Shown: piece after piece, positions 25,673 to 34,354 of the stretch | Layout of the letters: each line of letters begins with the position of its first letter | Position numbering within the stretch: position 1 is the stretch's first letter | NCBI GenBank assembly: GCA_945861965.1 | Contig: CAMAWM010000015.1 | Coordinates: 1-48,517 of the forward strand | Direction: 5' to 3' | Source: Chitinophaga pinensis | GTDB lineage: Bacteria; Bacteroidota; Bacteroidia; UKL13-3 | Length of the DNA: 48,517 nucleotides | Made by a program: the position numbers and the translations under genes | Notes under the pieces: model-generated | What the model saw: the letters and a program-made list of their open reading frames with translations, nothing else | Database searches by the model: none | Told to the model about the DNA's origin: nothing

Positions 25673-27040
25673 TTATTTTACACCGTATTCGCTTATCAAA
25701 TAAATCAAACTTGCCATTGCCGCTGCTCCCATGTGAAGCTCTCTTCTACTTACGTTTTCAAAAACATCGTTGGCGCTGTGATGAATATCAAAATACCTTT
25801 GGCTATCGGGCGATAATCCAATACAAACCGTACCAGATTTCTTCAATGGACCAATATCAGATCCACCATGTCCGCTTTTAATTTGTTCGCATAAATATGG
25901 CTTCAAAAGTGGAATGTATTTTTGAAAACGAATTAACGCAACAGAGTCCTCAATACCAAAACCACGTGGAGCAAAACCACCTGCATCGCTTTCAATTGCA
26001 GCAATGTGTTTTTCGTTGTTTTGTTCGGCAAGTTCAGCATATTTTATTCCTCCTCGCAATCCATTTTCTTCGTTCATAAACATTACTGCATGAAGCGTGC
26101 GCTTTGGTTTTATATTCAAAGATTTAAATATTCGCAATGCTTCGATGCTTTGCACACAACCTGCTCCGTCATCGTGTGCTCCTTCAGCCAAATCCCAACT
26201 ATCTAAGTGCCCCCCAACACAAATTATTTCATTTGGCTTTTCTGTTCCCTGTATTTTGCCAACTACGTTATAACTTTTTACGTCATCAAGTGTTTGACAA
26301 TTTTGATTAAAATAAAATTTCAATTTCGGATTTTTCTTTAATTCATCGCTTAATATTTCGGCATCTACAGTACTGATTGCACAAGCCGGTATTTTTTCAA
26401 CTGAATCTTTATAACGCATTGCGCCAGTGTGTGGATTTGGGTCGTTTCGATAAGCCATGCTACGAACTACAACACCAATTGCTCCATATTTTGCTGCTTC
26501 AATTGCTCCGCTTCCTCTTTGGTCAACTGCCGATCCGTAAGCCGAAAAAGTGGTGATGTACTTTTCGTCAAACATGCGATTGAAAAAAACAATTTTACCT
26601 TCAATTTTTTCTTTGCCTATTTTTGATAATTCCGAAAAAGATTTTACCTCTATTACTTCAGCTAAAATTCCGCCCGATTTACATGCAACCGATCCGCCTA
26701 AAGCACAAATGGAAGTATTAATTCTTTTATCATTTGTAATAATTGCTGCCGTTTCTTTTGCTCCTCTAACCCACATCGGAACCATTACTTCTTGAAGCCA
26801 AACACTGTCGAAACCATAATTTTTCATCAACGAAAAAGTATATTCAACCGCTTTCTGTGCATTTTGAGTTCCGCTTAATCGCTGTCCAATTTCTTTGCAT
26901 AAAACGCGAAGATCATCGTAAGCTTTTCCATTCATCAATGCTTCATTAAAAATTTGTTTGATAATGATGGAGTCTTTATTTTGAGCATTTACAAAAATGG
27001 ACGAACATAAAAATAGCGCTATAAGTATTTGTTTTTTCAT
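25673..27040 (-). CDS. M28 family zinc peptidase, secreted
   Basis: An exported aminopeptidase-like enzyme of 455 residues. A signal peptide (1-20, ending in FVNAQ) is followed by a PA (protease-associated) insert around residues 130-190. The M28 zinc ligands are His and Asp in GGHLDSWDLAEGAHDDGAG, the Glu pair in MNEENGL, Asp in ESDAGG, and His in SGHGGSDIGPL. It is similar to bacterial and animal glutamate carboxypeptidase or carboxypeptidase Q-like proteins. It follows rlmB by 21 bases in the same direction, so it may be cotranscribed. The substrate is not determinable. Confidence 0.9.
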   Translation of the reverse strand: MKKQILIALFLCSSIFVNAQNKDSIIIKQIFNEALMNGKAYDDLRVLCKEIGQRLSGTQNAQKAVEYTFSLMKNYGFDSVWLQEVMVPMWVRGAKETAAIITNDKRINTSICALGGSVACKSGGILAEVIEVKSFSELSKIGKEKIEGKIVFFNRMFDEKYITTFSAYGSAVDQRGSGAIEAAKYGAIGVVVRSMAYRNDPNPHTGAMRYKDSVEKIPACAISTVDAEILSDELKKNPKLKFYFNQNCQTLDDVKSYNVVGKIQGTEKPNEIICVGGHLDSWDLAEGAHDDGAGCVQSIEALRIFKSLNIKPKRTLHAVMFMNEENGLRGGIKYAELAEQNNEKHIAAIESDAGGFAPRGFGIEDSVALIRFQKYIPLLKPYLCEQIKSGHGGSDIGPLKKSGTVCIGLSPDSQRYFDIHHSANDVFENVSRRELHMGAAAMASLIYLISEYGVK

Positions 27041-27061
27041 ACTATAAAAATCTGCTGTAAA

Positions 27062-27841
27062 TTAAATTTCAATTACTCTCTGTCTTACCACTTCGTACAT
27101 TGCAATTCCTGCTGCTACGCTTACATTTAACGATTGCACTCCAAAACTCAATGGGATTTTAACCAAGTCATTGCACTTTCGAATTATATCATTTGATATG
27201 CCTGTTTCTTCATTTCCCATTACAATCGCAAGGGGTGTTGTTAAATCAATTTCGTGTAAATTATTTTTTGATTTTTCGCTGCACGCAATAGTTTTCAATC
27301 CGCTTTGATTTAAAAATTCAAGCGTTGACTTTAGATTTTTTTCGCGACAAACTGGGATATGCATTAATGCGCCCGCAGAAGTTTTTACCGCATCGTCATT
27401 AACTGGAGCATTGTCAGTAGCTGGAACAACCAATGCGTGAACTCCAGCGCAAAATGCAGTACGCGCAATGGCTCCAAAATTTCTGACATCGGTAATTCTA
27501 TCTAAAATTAAAATAAATGGAACCTTTCCTTCTTCAAACAATTGAGGTAAAATATTTTCGATTGAATGGTATGAAATAGGCGAGACAAATGCGCAAATTC
27601 CTTGGTGGTTTTTATTTGTTAAAAAACTAAATTTTTCTCTTGGTACAAATGAAAATGGTATGCTTCGTTCTTTGCAAATTTTAATAATGTCAGAAAATAA
27701 TTCGCTTTTATTTCCTTGCTGAATCAAAATTTTGTTGATGTCTTTTCCTGCTTGAATAGATTCGGTAATTGAATGAATTCCATAGATCAGATTTTCATCT
27801 TTTGCAGGGTTTTTCCTAAATGATTTTCGTTCGAATGGCAT
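27062..27841 (-). CDS. rlmB: 23S rRNA 2'-O-methyltransferase RlmB (SpoU/TrmH family)
   Basis: A SPOUT methyltransferase of 259 residues, most like RlmB, which methylates G2251 in the ribosomal P loop. The N-terminal substrate-binding domain begins LIYGIHSITESIQAGKDINKI. The knot domain has motif 1 (ILDRITDVRNFGAIARTAFCAG), motif 2 (IVMGNEETGI) and motif 3 (IPLSFGVQSLNVSVAAGIAMYE). Other TrmH-type targets cannot be fully excluded. It starts 3 bases after the nadK stop, so the two are tightly coupled. Confidence 0.88.
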   Translation of the reverse strand: MPFERKSFRKNPAKDENLIYGIHSITESIQAGKDINKILIQQGNKSELFSDIIKICKERSIPFSFVPREKFSFLTNKNHQGICAFVSPISYHSIENILPQLFEEGKVPFILILDRITDVRNFGAIARTAFCAGVHALVVPATDNAPVNDDAVKTSAGALMHIPVCREKNLKSTLEFLNQSGLKTIACSEKSKNNLHEIDLTTPLAIVMGNEETGISNDIIRKCNDLVKIPLSFGVQSLNVSVAAGIAMYEVVRQRVIEI

Positions 27842-27844
27842 GCT

Positions 27845-28744
27845 TTATGAGTTGCGGAAGTTTCTGTTGTCGTATCCCCACATTAGTTTTTCGCGTAAGG
27901 TTTGCAAATAATTTTCGTTGCTCAATCGAATCAAATTAAATTTAAAATCTGCTTTTCGTATCGCTAATTGAACTTCGTTCTGAATACTTTCTGATCGAGA
28001 ATCAAGTGTTGCTAAATACGATGAACTTCGCCCTTCAGTTTCAAAAGAAATAACATTGCTATCTGAAATTATTATTGGCCTAACATTTAAATTATGCGGA
28101 GCAATTGGTGTTATTACTAAGCTTGCTGAAGTCGGGTATAAAATTGGTCCGCCACAACTTAAATTATATCCCGTACTTCCAGTTGGTGTTGACACAATTA
28201 GCCCATCGCTCCAATATGAATTTAAGAAAACACCATTCACAAAAGTGTGAATCGTAATCATACTTGAGCTATTTTTTTTGTGAATTACAAAATCATTTAA
28301 TGCGTATTTAATTCCACCAAATAATTCGGGTTTATCGCTTTCCAATTGCAAAACAGTTCGAGAGTCAATACTAAAATGCGATTTCTCTAATTCGTCAATC
28401 ATGTGCGTGGCTTCGTTTGCCGGAACACTTGCTAAAAACCCAAGTCTGCCTGTGTTTATTCCTATTACCGGAATTGCATTTTCACGAATAAATTCAAGGC
28501 ACATTAACATGGTTCCATCGCCACCGATGCCTATAACATAATCAACTTTTTGTGTTGAAAAATCTTTGTAATTAGTAAACGTTTTTGCGGACGAAGAAAC
28601 TTTTATTCCGCTTTTTTTACCCTCCTCTAAATACTTTTCATAAACTAAAATATCAATTTTTTTCTTTGCAAGACAATCAAATAGTTGCTGAATTTCAGCA
28701 AAGCGTTCATTTTTAAAGTATTTGCCGAAAATGGCTATTTGCAT
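27845..28744 (-). CDS. nadK: NAD kinase
   Basis: Phosphorylates NAD to NADP. Family motifs are present: GIGGDGTML (residues 72-80, catalytic Asp76), NTGRLGFLA, LNDFVIHK, and the long SDGLIVSTPTGSTGYNLSCGGP. The 299-residue length is typical. A TACATTTG box on the minus strand (28765-28772) lies 20 bases before the ATG. It is the first gene of the nadK-rlmB-M28 peptidase series. Confidence 0.95.
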   Translation of the reverse strand: MQIAIFGKYFKNERFAEIQQLFDCLAKKKIDILVYEKYLEEGKKSGIKVSSSAKTFTNYKDFSTQKVDYVIGIGGDGTMLMCLEFIRENAIPVIGINTGRLGFLASVPANEATHMIDELEKSHFSIDSRTVLQLESDKPELFGGIKYALNDFVIHKKNSSSMITIHTFVNGVFLNSYWSDGLIVSTPTGSTGYNLSCGGPILYPTSASLVITPIAPHNLNVRPIIISDSNVISFETEGRSSSYLATLDSRSESIQNEVQLAIRKADFKFNLIRLSNENYLQTLREKLMWGYDNRNFRNS

Positions 28745-28764
28745 TTTTTAGTTTGAATAATAAA

Positions 28765-28795
28765 CAAATGTAAACTCAAGTATAGATTTTTCAAT
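28765..28795 (-). promoter_or_regulatory. Promoter for nadK
   Basis: On the minus strand, an ATTG element (28792-28795) is 19 bases upstream of TACATTTG (28765-28772), a perfect TAnnTTTG. The nadK ATG follows 20 bases after the box. Confidence 0.55.
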
Positions 28796-28828
28796 AAATA
28801 ATTTTTATTGATTAGAAAAAATCAATGA

Positions 28829-29329
28829 TTATTCTAAGTACAAGAAAAATGCTAATGGCAATTGTCCTGGTTTTGGATTGCGAACACCAGCCGAATTCGG
28901 CCCGTCCAAATCAGTAATAGCCAAACTAACTTCAGTAAATGTAATCGTTGCACCCACATTCTGAGCTATAATTGTATTGTTAGCGTCTTTTGTAAATCGG
29001 GAGCCCATAATTGTAAATGTATTTTTCATGGGCTTTGCGTTTATATCATTGCTTTTGGGGTTGATTATTAGCGTGTATGAAATAATTAAATTTTTTCGGC
29101 TGTATGGTCCACTTTTCGCAACCAATAACAATTGTGGAGTTCCTAGTTTAAAAAAGGATCTTGATATGGTTCCTTTTTGAAGCAGGTCTATTTTTTCAAA
29201 ACCATTATCGAGATAGACGGTATATCCAACTCTAATTTTAGTAAGTGTTAAGTTCTCTTTTTGTTGCGAAAATAAATTGCCAATTAGCAAGAGCAAAATT
29301 GCACTAGTTGAAATTATTTTGTTAATCAT
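28829..29329 (-). CDS. Small exported hypothetical protein
   Basis: A 166-residue protein with a signal peptide (residues 1-21, ending in NLFSQ). The start was moved to the ATG at 29329, because the longer frame to 29371 begins with a non-ATG codon and delays the signal. The mature part is beta-rich (TLTKIRVGYTVYLDNG, NLIISYTLIINP, ATITFTEVSLAITD) and ends in PLAFFLYLE. No domain was recognised. A weak likeness to the beta domains of T9SS motor protein GldM was considered but not supported. A perfect -7 box (29339-29346) lies 9 bases upstream, so the mRNA leader is very short. Confidence 0.65.
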   Translation of the reverse strand: MINKIISTSAILLLLIGNLFSQQKENLTLTKIRVGYTVYLDNGFEKIDLLQKGTISRSFFKLGTPQLLLVAKSGPYSRKNLIISYTLIINPKSNDINAKPMKNTFTIMGSRFTKDANNTIIAQNVGATITFTEVSLAITDLDGPNSAGVRNPKPGQLPLAFFLYLE

Positions 29330-29338
29330 AATTAAGGA

Positions 29339-29346
29339 CAAATTTA
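29339..29346 (-). promoter_or_regulatory. -7 box for the exported hypothetical protein
   Basis: The minus strand has TAAATTTG, a perfect TAnnTTTG, 9 bases before the ATG at 29329. The nearest TTTG upstream is 22 bases away, longer than usual. Confidence 0.5.
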
Positions 29347-29420
29347 TGTTAATCGAACAATAATCATGCAAAACAATTCTTAATAATTTCTGTAAACGTA
29401 AAAGTTTATAGTCCGAAACT

Positions 29421-29428
29421 TACATTTG
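29421..29428 (+). promoter_or_regulatory. -7 box for the aminotransferase, near-leaderless
   Basis: TACATTTG is a perfect TAnnTTTG. It is followed by five bases (TTGCC) and the ATG at 29434. This is the same close spacing seen before the DUF5618-like gene, suggesting a leaderless or nearly leaderless transcript. No upstream TTTG is clear. Confidence 0.55.
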
Positions 29429-29433
29429 TTGCC

Positions 29434-30624
29434 ATGTTAAGCAATCGTCAATTGTTTTTATCCAATCAAGCACAAACATCAAATTTTCCATTGATGTTAG
29501 AAATCGAACGTGCAGAAGGAGTTTATTTATACGATACAAGCAACAAGCCTTATTTGGATTTGATTTCTGGCATAAGTGTTAGCAGTTTAGGTCACGGAAA
29601 CGAGGCGGTAAAAAATGCAATAAAAAAGCAAGTTGATACACATATGCACCTTTTGGTTTATGGTGAATTAATACAACAACCTCAAGTACATTTAGCCAAA
29701 CGCCTTAGTGATTTATTGCCCCAAAATTTAAGCTCAATATATTTTGTAAATTCTGGTGCCGAAGCCACAGATGGCGCAATGAAATTAGCAAAACGATACA
29801 CGGGTAGAAGTCAAATTATTGCTTGCAAAAAAGGATATCATGGAAGTACACATGCTGCTTTAAGTTTGAATAGCGATGAGTATTACAAACAAGCTTATCG
29901 TCCGCTTTTGCCCGATATAGATTTTATTGAATTTAATAAGGAGGAAACTCTTTCAAAAATTACTGATCGTACGGCTTGTGTATTTGCCGAAACCATTCAA
30001 GGAGAAGCTGGCTGTATAACACCAGAAAATAATTTTCTTCAGAAACTCAGGAAAAAATGCGATGAAACTGGTGCTTTATTAGTGTTGGATGAAATTCAAA
30101 CTGGAATTGGAAGAACCGGAAAGATGTTTGCATTTGAACATTACAATGTGCACCCCGACATCTTACTTTTAGGAAAAGCCTTGGGTGCCGGAATGCCAAT
30201 TGGAGCATTTATTTCATCACAAAAAATAATGAGCTCGCTTGCAGAAAATCCGATGCTTGGCCACCTAACAACTTTTGGTGGACATCCAGTGGTTTGTGCA
30301 GCTGCTCTTGCAGGAATAAACGAATTGCTAGATAAAAATTTGATGGCCGATGTTAAAACAAAAGAAACTATTTTTCGTGAAGAGTTAAAAGATATTGATC
30401 TAATAAAAAAAATAAGCGGCAAAGGATTGATGCTTGCAATTGAATTGGAAAATTTTGAAATGAATATGTCCGTGATTAAATCATGCCTTTCGGATAGCTT
30501 ATTAACTGATTGGTTTTTGTTTGCAAATAATTGTATGCGCGTAGTTCCTCCACTAATTATTACTGAAAAGGAAATAAAATGGGCATGTGGAATTATCAAA
30601 AAAAATTTATTGCATTATAGCTAA
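29434..30624 (+). CDS. Class III PLP-dependent aminotransferase (ornithine/acetylornithine type)
   Basis: A fold-type I aminotransferase of 396 residues. Key features are FVNSGAEATDGAMKLAK (phosphate-binding region), LVLDEIQTGIGRTGK with Asp219, and LLLGKALGAGMPIG with Lys248 as the PLP Schiff-base residue. Closest in type to acetylornithine, succinylornithine or ornithine aminotransferases. The exact substrate is uncertain and there is no arginine-biosynthesis neighbour. Its last 18 bases overlap the end of the convergent menA gene. Confidence 0.88.
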   Translation: MLSNRQLFLSNQAQTSNFPLMLEIERAEGVYLYDTSNKPYLDLISGISVSSLGHGNEAVKNAIKKQVDTHMHLLVYGELIQQPQVHLAKRLSDLLPQNLSSIYFVNSGAEATDGAMKLAKRYTGRSQIIACKKGYHGSTHAALSLNSDEYYKQAYRPLLPDIDFIEFNKEETLSKITDRTACVFAETIQGEAGCITPENNFLQKLRKKCDETGALLVLDEIQTGIGRTGKMFAFEHYNVHPDILLLGKALGAGMPIGAFISSQKIMSSLAENPMLGHLTTFGGHPVVCAAALAGINELLDKNLMADVKTKETIFREELKDIDLIKKISGKGLMLAIELENFEMNMSVIKSCLSDSLLTDWFLFANNCMRVVPPLIITEKEIKWACGIIKKNLLHYS

Positions 30625-31500
30625 GCCAAAAACTATTACAAATAAAAATATACTTAACGAAAGCTCTTTAAGCAAAGGATCAAGCTGTTGTTTGTCTTTA
30701 GTTTTTTTTACTTTTATCATATGATAAACAAAAAGTAAAACACTTAAAAAAACTAAACTAATTTTAAACGAAAAATCATTCTCAAACAAAAAAATTAAAG
30801 AAATAATGCATGCCATACTTATTAAAATATAATGGTAGATTTTAGATTTATCAAATCCTAAGCGAACAGGAATACTTTTTTTGCCTGCGATTCTATCGCT
30901 ATCTATATCGCGCATATTGTTTATGTTTAAAACAGCCACTGAAAACAAACCACAACTTGCTGCTGGCAAAATATTTTCGAGTATAAATTTTCCGGAATGA
31001 ATATAAAAAGTACCATAAACTGCAAGCAAACCAAAAAACAAAAAAACAGAAACATCGCCCAATCCAACATATCCATAAGGTCGTTTTCCGTTGGTATAAA
31101 AAACGGCTGCTGCAATGGCTAACAATCCAAAAATAAAAAGCGATACAATGCTTATCATTCCTATAATTTCAAAAGAAAAATACAAAAGTATTGTGCCTGA
31201 AATTAAACTAAGAATTACAAAAATTGCAATCGCATTTTTCAATTGCCGTTTTGAAATTTCGCCTTTTTGCAAAGGTCTTTTTGGCCCTTTTCTCAAATCA
31301 TGATCTGCTCCGTGAATGCTGTCACCATAGTCGTTGGCAAGGTTGCTTAGTATTTGCAAAAACAAAGCCGTCAGGATTGCAAATGCAGAAATTTTAAAAT
31401 TAAAAAATCCTTTTGAAGCGCTTAAAAAAATTCCCATCATTATGCATGAAAGCGAGAGAAATAATGTTCGAAGGCGCAATGTTTGAATCCAAATTTTCAT
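30607..31500 (-). CDS. menA: 1,4-dihydroxy-2-naphthoate polyprenyltransferase
   Basis: A membrane prenyltransferase of the UbiA superfamily that attaches the isoprenoid tail in menaquinone synthesis. The first aspartate motif is NDYGDSIHGADHD (about residues 56-68) and the second is NNMRDIDSDRIAGKKS. About eight hydrophobic segments are visible. The ATG at 31500 was chosen over a TTG two codons earlier. It lies 26 bases after the histidine kinase gene on the same strand. It overlaps the aminotransferase tail-to-tail by 18 bases. Confidence 0.9.
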   Translation of the reverse strand: MKIWIQTLRLRTLFLSLSCIMMGIFLSASKGFFNFKISAFAILTALFLQILSNLANDYGDSIHGADHDLRKGPKRPLQKGEISKRQLKNAIAIFVILSLISGTILLYFSFEIIGMISIVSLFIFGLLAIAAAVFYTNGKRPYGYVGLGDVSVFLFFGLLAVYGTFYIHSGKFILENILPAASCGLFSVAVLNINNMRDIDSDRIAGKKSIPVRLGFDKSKIYHYILISMACIISLIFLFENDFSFKISLVFLSVLLFVYHMIKVKKTKDKQQLDPLLKELSLSIFLFVIVFGLAIMQ

Positions 31501-31526
31501 TAACAAATTTTCAAATTAATTTAAAA

Positions 31527-32678
31527 CTATTCGGCATTCAACGAAATTCTAAATGTAGTTCCTTTTCCTAAATCTGAATTGCGAACTACAATTTTGCCCT
31601 TGTGGTAATCAAAAATAATTCTTCGAACCAATGACAAACCCAATCCCCAACCACGTTTTTTGGTGGTATAACCTGGCTTGAAGACTGTTTTAAATTTCGA
31701 TTTCGGTATGCCTTTTCCTGTGTCAGAAATATCAATGTAAACCAACAAATCATCCCGACTAATTTTGATGTTTAATGATCCTTCTCCATTCATTGCATCT
31801 ATTGCATTTTTGCAAATATTTTCGAGGACCCAATCGAAAAGCGGCACATTAATTTTTGCTAAATTTTCGGAAGATTCAATATTTATATTAAACTTAATTT
31901 TGCTTGAAGTTCGTGCACGCAAATATTGAATTGAATTCTCAACTACAGTATTCAAATTTTCTGTTTTAAGTTCTGGTTCCGAACCAATTTTGCTAAATCT
32001 TTCGGTGATTAATTCCAATCTTTTAACATCGTTTCGCAGTTCGTTTACAATTTCATCTTGTTTTTCTTTAGGTGTTTCTGCTAACATATTTACCCATTCA
32101 TTCAGCGATGAAATTGGAGTTCCAAGTTGATGTGCAGTTTCTTTGCTCATGCCTACCCAAACTTGATTTTGTTCTGCTTTTCGACTGCTGCTAAAAGCTA
32201 AATAACTCATAACAACAAAAAACATTATAAGTGCAAGTTGTATGATTGGATACGTTTTAAGTTGCGTTAAAATAGTTGAGTTTTTATAATACAACAAATT
32301 GTAACTTCCGTTTTGTTCGTCATAAATAATTTTTATTGGCTCGTGTTGCAATTTCATTTCTTTAAGCTGAGTGCTTAAATATTTTGTGTCGTTCAGTTTT
32401 GATGTATCAAGATTTCGTGCGCTTAAAATAGCATCCTTTTCATCAGTTAAGATAATTGGAATAGTTTCGTTTCCTCGAATCATTTCAATAAAAAAAGGAT
32501 TCTCTCCTTGCGTTGGTAGTTGCCGTGTTGCTTCGGCCCACAATTTTATTTTTTTGTCTTCTTCGTAGGTAAGTAATTTTACCAGTTTATTGGTATACAA
32601 AATTGAAAACAAGCCAATACAAATGGCAGCAAGTGCTAATATTCTTTTCCACCACTTTTTTTGTTCGTATGATTGCAC
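31527..32678 (-). CDS. Sensor histidine kinase, membrane-bound (orphan)
   Basis: A 383-residue kinase with transmembrane helices at about 13-29 and 143-163 and a periplasmic region of about 110 residues between them. The H box is unusual in form: MSKETAHQLGTPISSLNEW, with His183. The ATPase part has ICKNAIDAMNGEG (N box), DTGKGIP (G1) and GWGLGLSLVRRI (G2). The start is GTG. No response regulator is adjacent, so the partner must be elsewhere. menA lies 26 bases downstream, so the two may be cotranscribed, and a link to quinone or redox status is only a guess. Confidence 0.88.
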   Translation of the reverse strand: MQSYEQKKWWKRILALAAICIGLFSILYTNKLVKLLTYEEDKKIKLWAEATRQLPTQGENPFFIEMIRGNETIPIILTDEKDAILSARNLDTSKLNDTKYLSTQLKEMKLQHEPIKIIYDEQNGSYNLLYYKNSTILTQLKTYPIIQLALIMFFVVMSYLAFSSSRKAEQNQVWVGMSKETAHQLGTPISSLNEWVNMLAETPKEKQDEIVNELRNDVKRLELITERFSKIGSEPELKTENLNTVVENSIQYLRARTSSKIKFNINIESSENLAKINVPLFDWVLENICKNAIDAMNGEGSLNIKISRDDLLVYIDISDTGKGIPKSKFKTVFKPGYTTKKRGWGLGLSLVRRIIFDYHKGKIVVRNSDLGKGTTFRISLNAE

Positions 32679-32766
32679 AGAAGAATTTAAATTATCGTTT
32701 ACAAATTAATATTTTTTTAAACAAAGTTCGCATAATACACAATCTTTGCAATTCAAGCCTTAATTT

Positions 32767-33513
32767 ATGGTAATTACCTTTAGTCACAACAACAAAAACT
32801 ACCAAGCCGATTTGGCTATTCCCATTGATATTTCTATTCCGCTTCAATCGGGCAATGCAAATCCAAATACTTTTTTTTTAAACGAACCGATTTTTGAACC
32901 AGTACGAGCAAACAATTTTATTGGCTCAGTAGCTTTGGGCGGAAATTGCAACTGTGAAAACTTAAGCATAAATGCTCATGGAAACGGAACGCATACTGAA
33001 TGTGTAGGACATATTTCAAACGAAAAAATAACAATTAATAAATCGCTAAAAACTTTTTTTTCTATAGCACAACTCATCAGCATCGAAGCAAAAAGTCAAA
33101 GCAATGGCGACAAAGTAGTGATGTTGGATGATGTGAAAAATATTCTAGACAATTCGGCTGAATCAATTGTATTACGAACATTGCCAAACGATGAATCTAA
33201 ATGCATTCAAAATTATTCTGGCGCTAATCCAACTTACGTTCAAGAAGAATTTTGCGAATTTTTAGCTCAAAAAAACATCAAACATTTTTTGCTTGATTTG
33301 CCTTCGGTTGATAAAGAATCAGACGAAGGAAAACTTTTGGCTCATCATGCTTTTTGGCAATATCCGCTGAAACCAAGATTGGATGCTACAATAAGTGAAA
33401 TGATTTATGTGCCAACTAAAATTGAAGATGGAATGTACTTGCTAAATATTCAGATTGCTTCATTTGAAAGCGATGCAAGCCCAAGTAAACCGGTACTATA
33501 CAAATTGTTTTGA
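32767..33513 (+). CDS. Cyclase-family (kynurenine formamidase-like) hydrolase
   Basis: A 248-residue protein of the cyclase/KynB family of metal-dependent hydrolases. The metal motif appears as HGNGTHTECVGH (residues 71-82). It differs from the canonical HxGTHxDxPxH by Glu78 in place of Asp and by loss of the Pro. A second conserved part is LLDLPSVDKESDEGKLLAHHAFW. The family includes kynurenine formamidase and isatin hydrolase, and no kyn genes are nearby to fix the substrate. The glycosyltransferase starts 10 bases after the stop. Confidence 0.8.
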   Translation: MVITFSHNNKNYQADLAIPIDISIPLQSGNANPNTFFLNEPIFEPVRANNFIGSVALGGNCNCENLSINAHGNGTHTECVGHISNEKITINKSLKTFFSIAQLISIEAKSQSNGDKVVMLDDVKNILDNSAESIVLRTLPNDESKCIQNYSGANPTYVQEEFCEFLAQKNIKHFLLDLPSVDKESDEGKLLAHHAFWQYPLKPRLDATISEMIYVPTKIEDGMYLLNIQIASFESDASPSKPVLYKLF

Positions 33514-33523
33514 GGAAAAAGAT

Positions 33524-34318
33524 ATGTCCGAAATTTCTCTAATCGTTAGCGTTTATAAAAGAGTTGACAAGTTACAACTTTTGTTAAATTATCTAAAAAA
33601 ACAAACCTGCAAAAACTTTGAAGTAATCATAGCAGAAGATGATAATTCCAATGCAATAAAATCTTTAATTCAAATTTCAAAAGAAAAATATTCGTTTAAA
33701 ATAAAACATGTTTTTCAGGAAGATGAAGGTTTTAGAAAATGTAAAATTTTGAATCGGGCAATATTGGTTTCCGAGTCAGATTTTTTAGTTTTTACTGATG
33801 GCGATTGCATTCTTCATCCTCATTTTATTGATGAATATAAAAAAATTAAAAAAGGAAATGCAGCCTATGTTGGCAGAAGAGTAATGCTAAGTGAAAAATT
33901 AACACATACATTATTATCCAAAAATATGGGTATTAATTTTTTCAATTTGCTGCTATACAAATGCAAAAGAATTGAAGATGGAATTTATTCTCCATTAATA
34001 AATAAATTTAAACAACGCAGTAGAGGGATTTGGGGTTGTAATTGGGGGATTTCAAAACAACATTTATTAGCTATAAATGGATTTGATGAAGATTATATCA
34101 AGCCCGGAATTGGTGAAGATACAGATATTGAATGGCGACTTAAACGAAATGGAGTTCAACTAAAATCAATGCGTTTTAAAGCCATTGTGTATCATTTATT
34201 CCATATCGAAAATTACAATAGCACTAAAGAAACAGAAGAATTAATGCGCCAAAAAAAGCTTACTGACCATTTCAAATGTATCAATGGCATTACAAAATCT
34301 TCATCCCATAACATTTAA
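33524..34318 (+). CDS. Family 2 glycosyltransferase
   Basis: A 264-residue GT-A enzyme. The N-terminus ISLIVSVYKRVDKLQLLLNYLKKQ is typical of GT2. FTDGDCIL carries the DxD metal motif. The C-terminal part, WGCNWGISKQHLLAINGFDEDYIKPGIGEDTDIEWRL, resembles the galactosyltransferase C-terminal domain with the acidic ED catalytic region. The ATG at 33524 was chosen over the longer frame at 33455, which overlaps the previous gene, and a GAGG ribosome-binding site precedes it. It is 36 bases before an ABC exporter gene, suggesting a role in glycan or lipid assembly. The acceptor is unknown. Confidence 0.88.
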   Translation: MSEISLIVSVYKRVDKLQLLLNYLKKQTCKNFEVIIAEDDNSNAIKSLIQISKEKYSFKIKHVFQEDEGFRKCKILNRAILVSESDFLVFTDGDCILHPHFIDEYKKIKKGNAAYVGRRVMLSEKLTHTLLSKNMGINFFNLLLYKCKRIEDGIYSPLINKFKQRSRGIWGCNWGISKQHLLAINGFDEDYIKPGIGEDTDIEWRLKRNGVQLKSMRFKAIVYHLFHIENYNSTKETEELMRQKKLTDHFKCINGITKSSSHNI

Positions 34319-34354
34319 ATTAATTACAGCATATTTGCACAACAAAAAAAATAG

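Noticed and set aside
28807-28826. Inverted repeat ATTGATT/AATCAAT as a terminator for the small exported protein
   Set aside because: The stem is AT-rich and the minus-strand tail after it is A-rich, not a T run, so it does not fit an intrinsic terminator.
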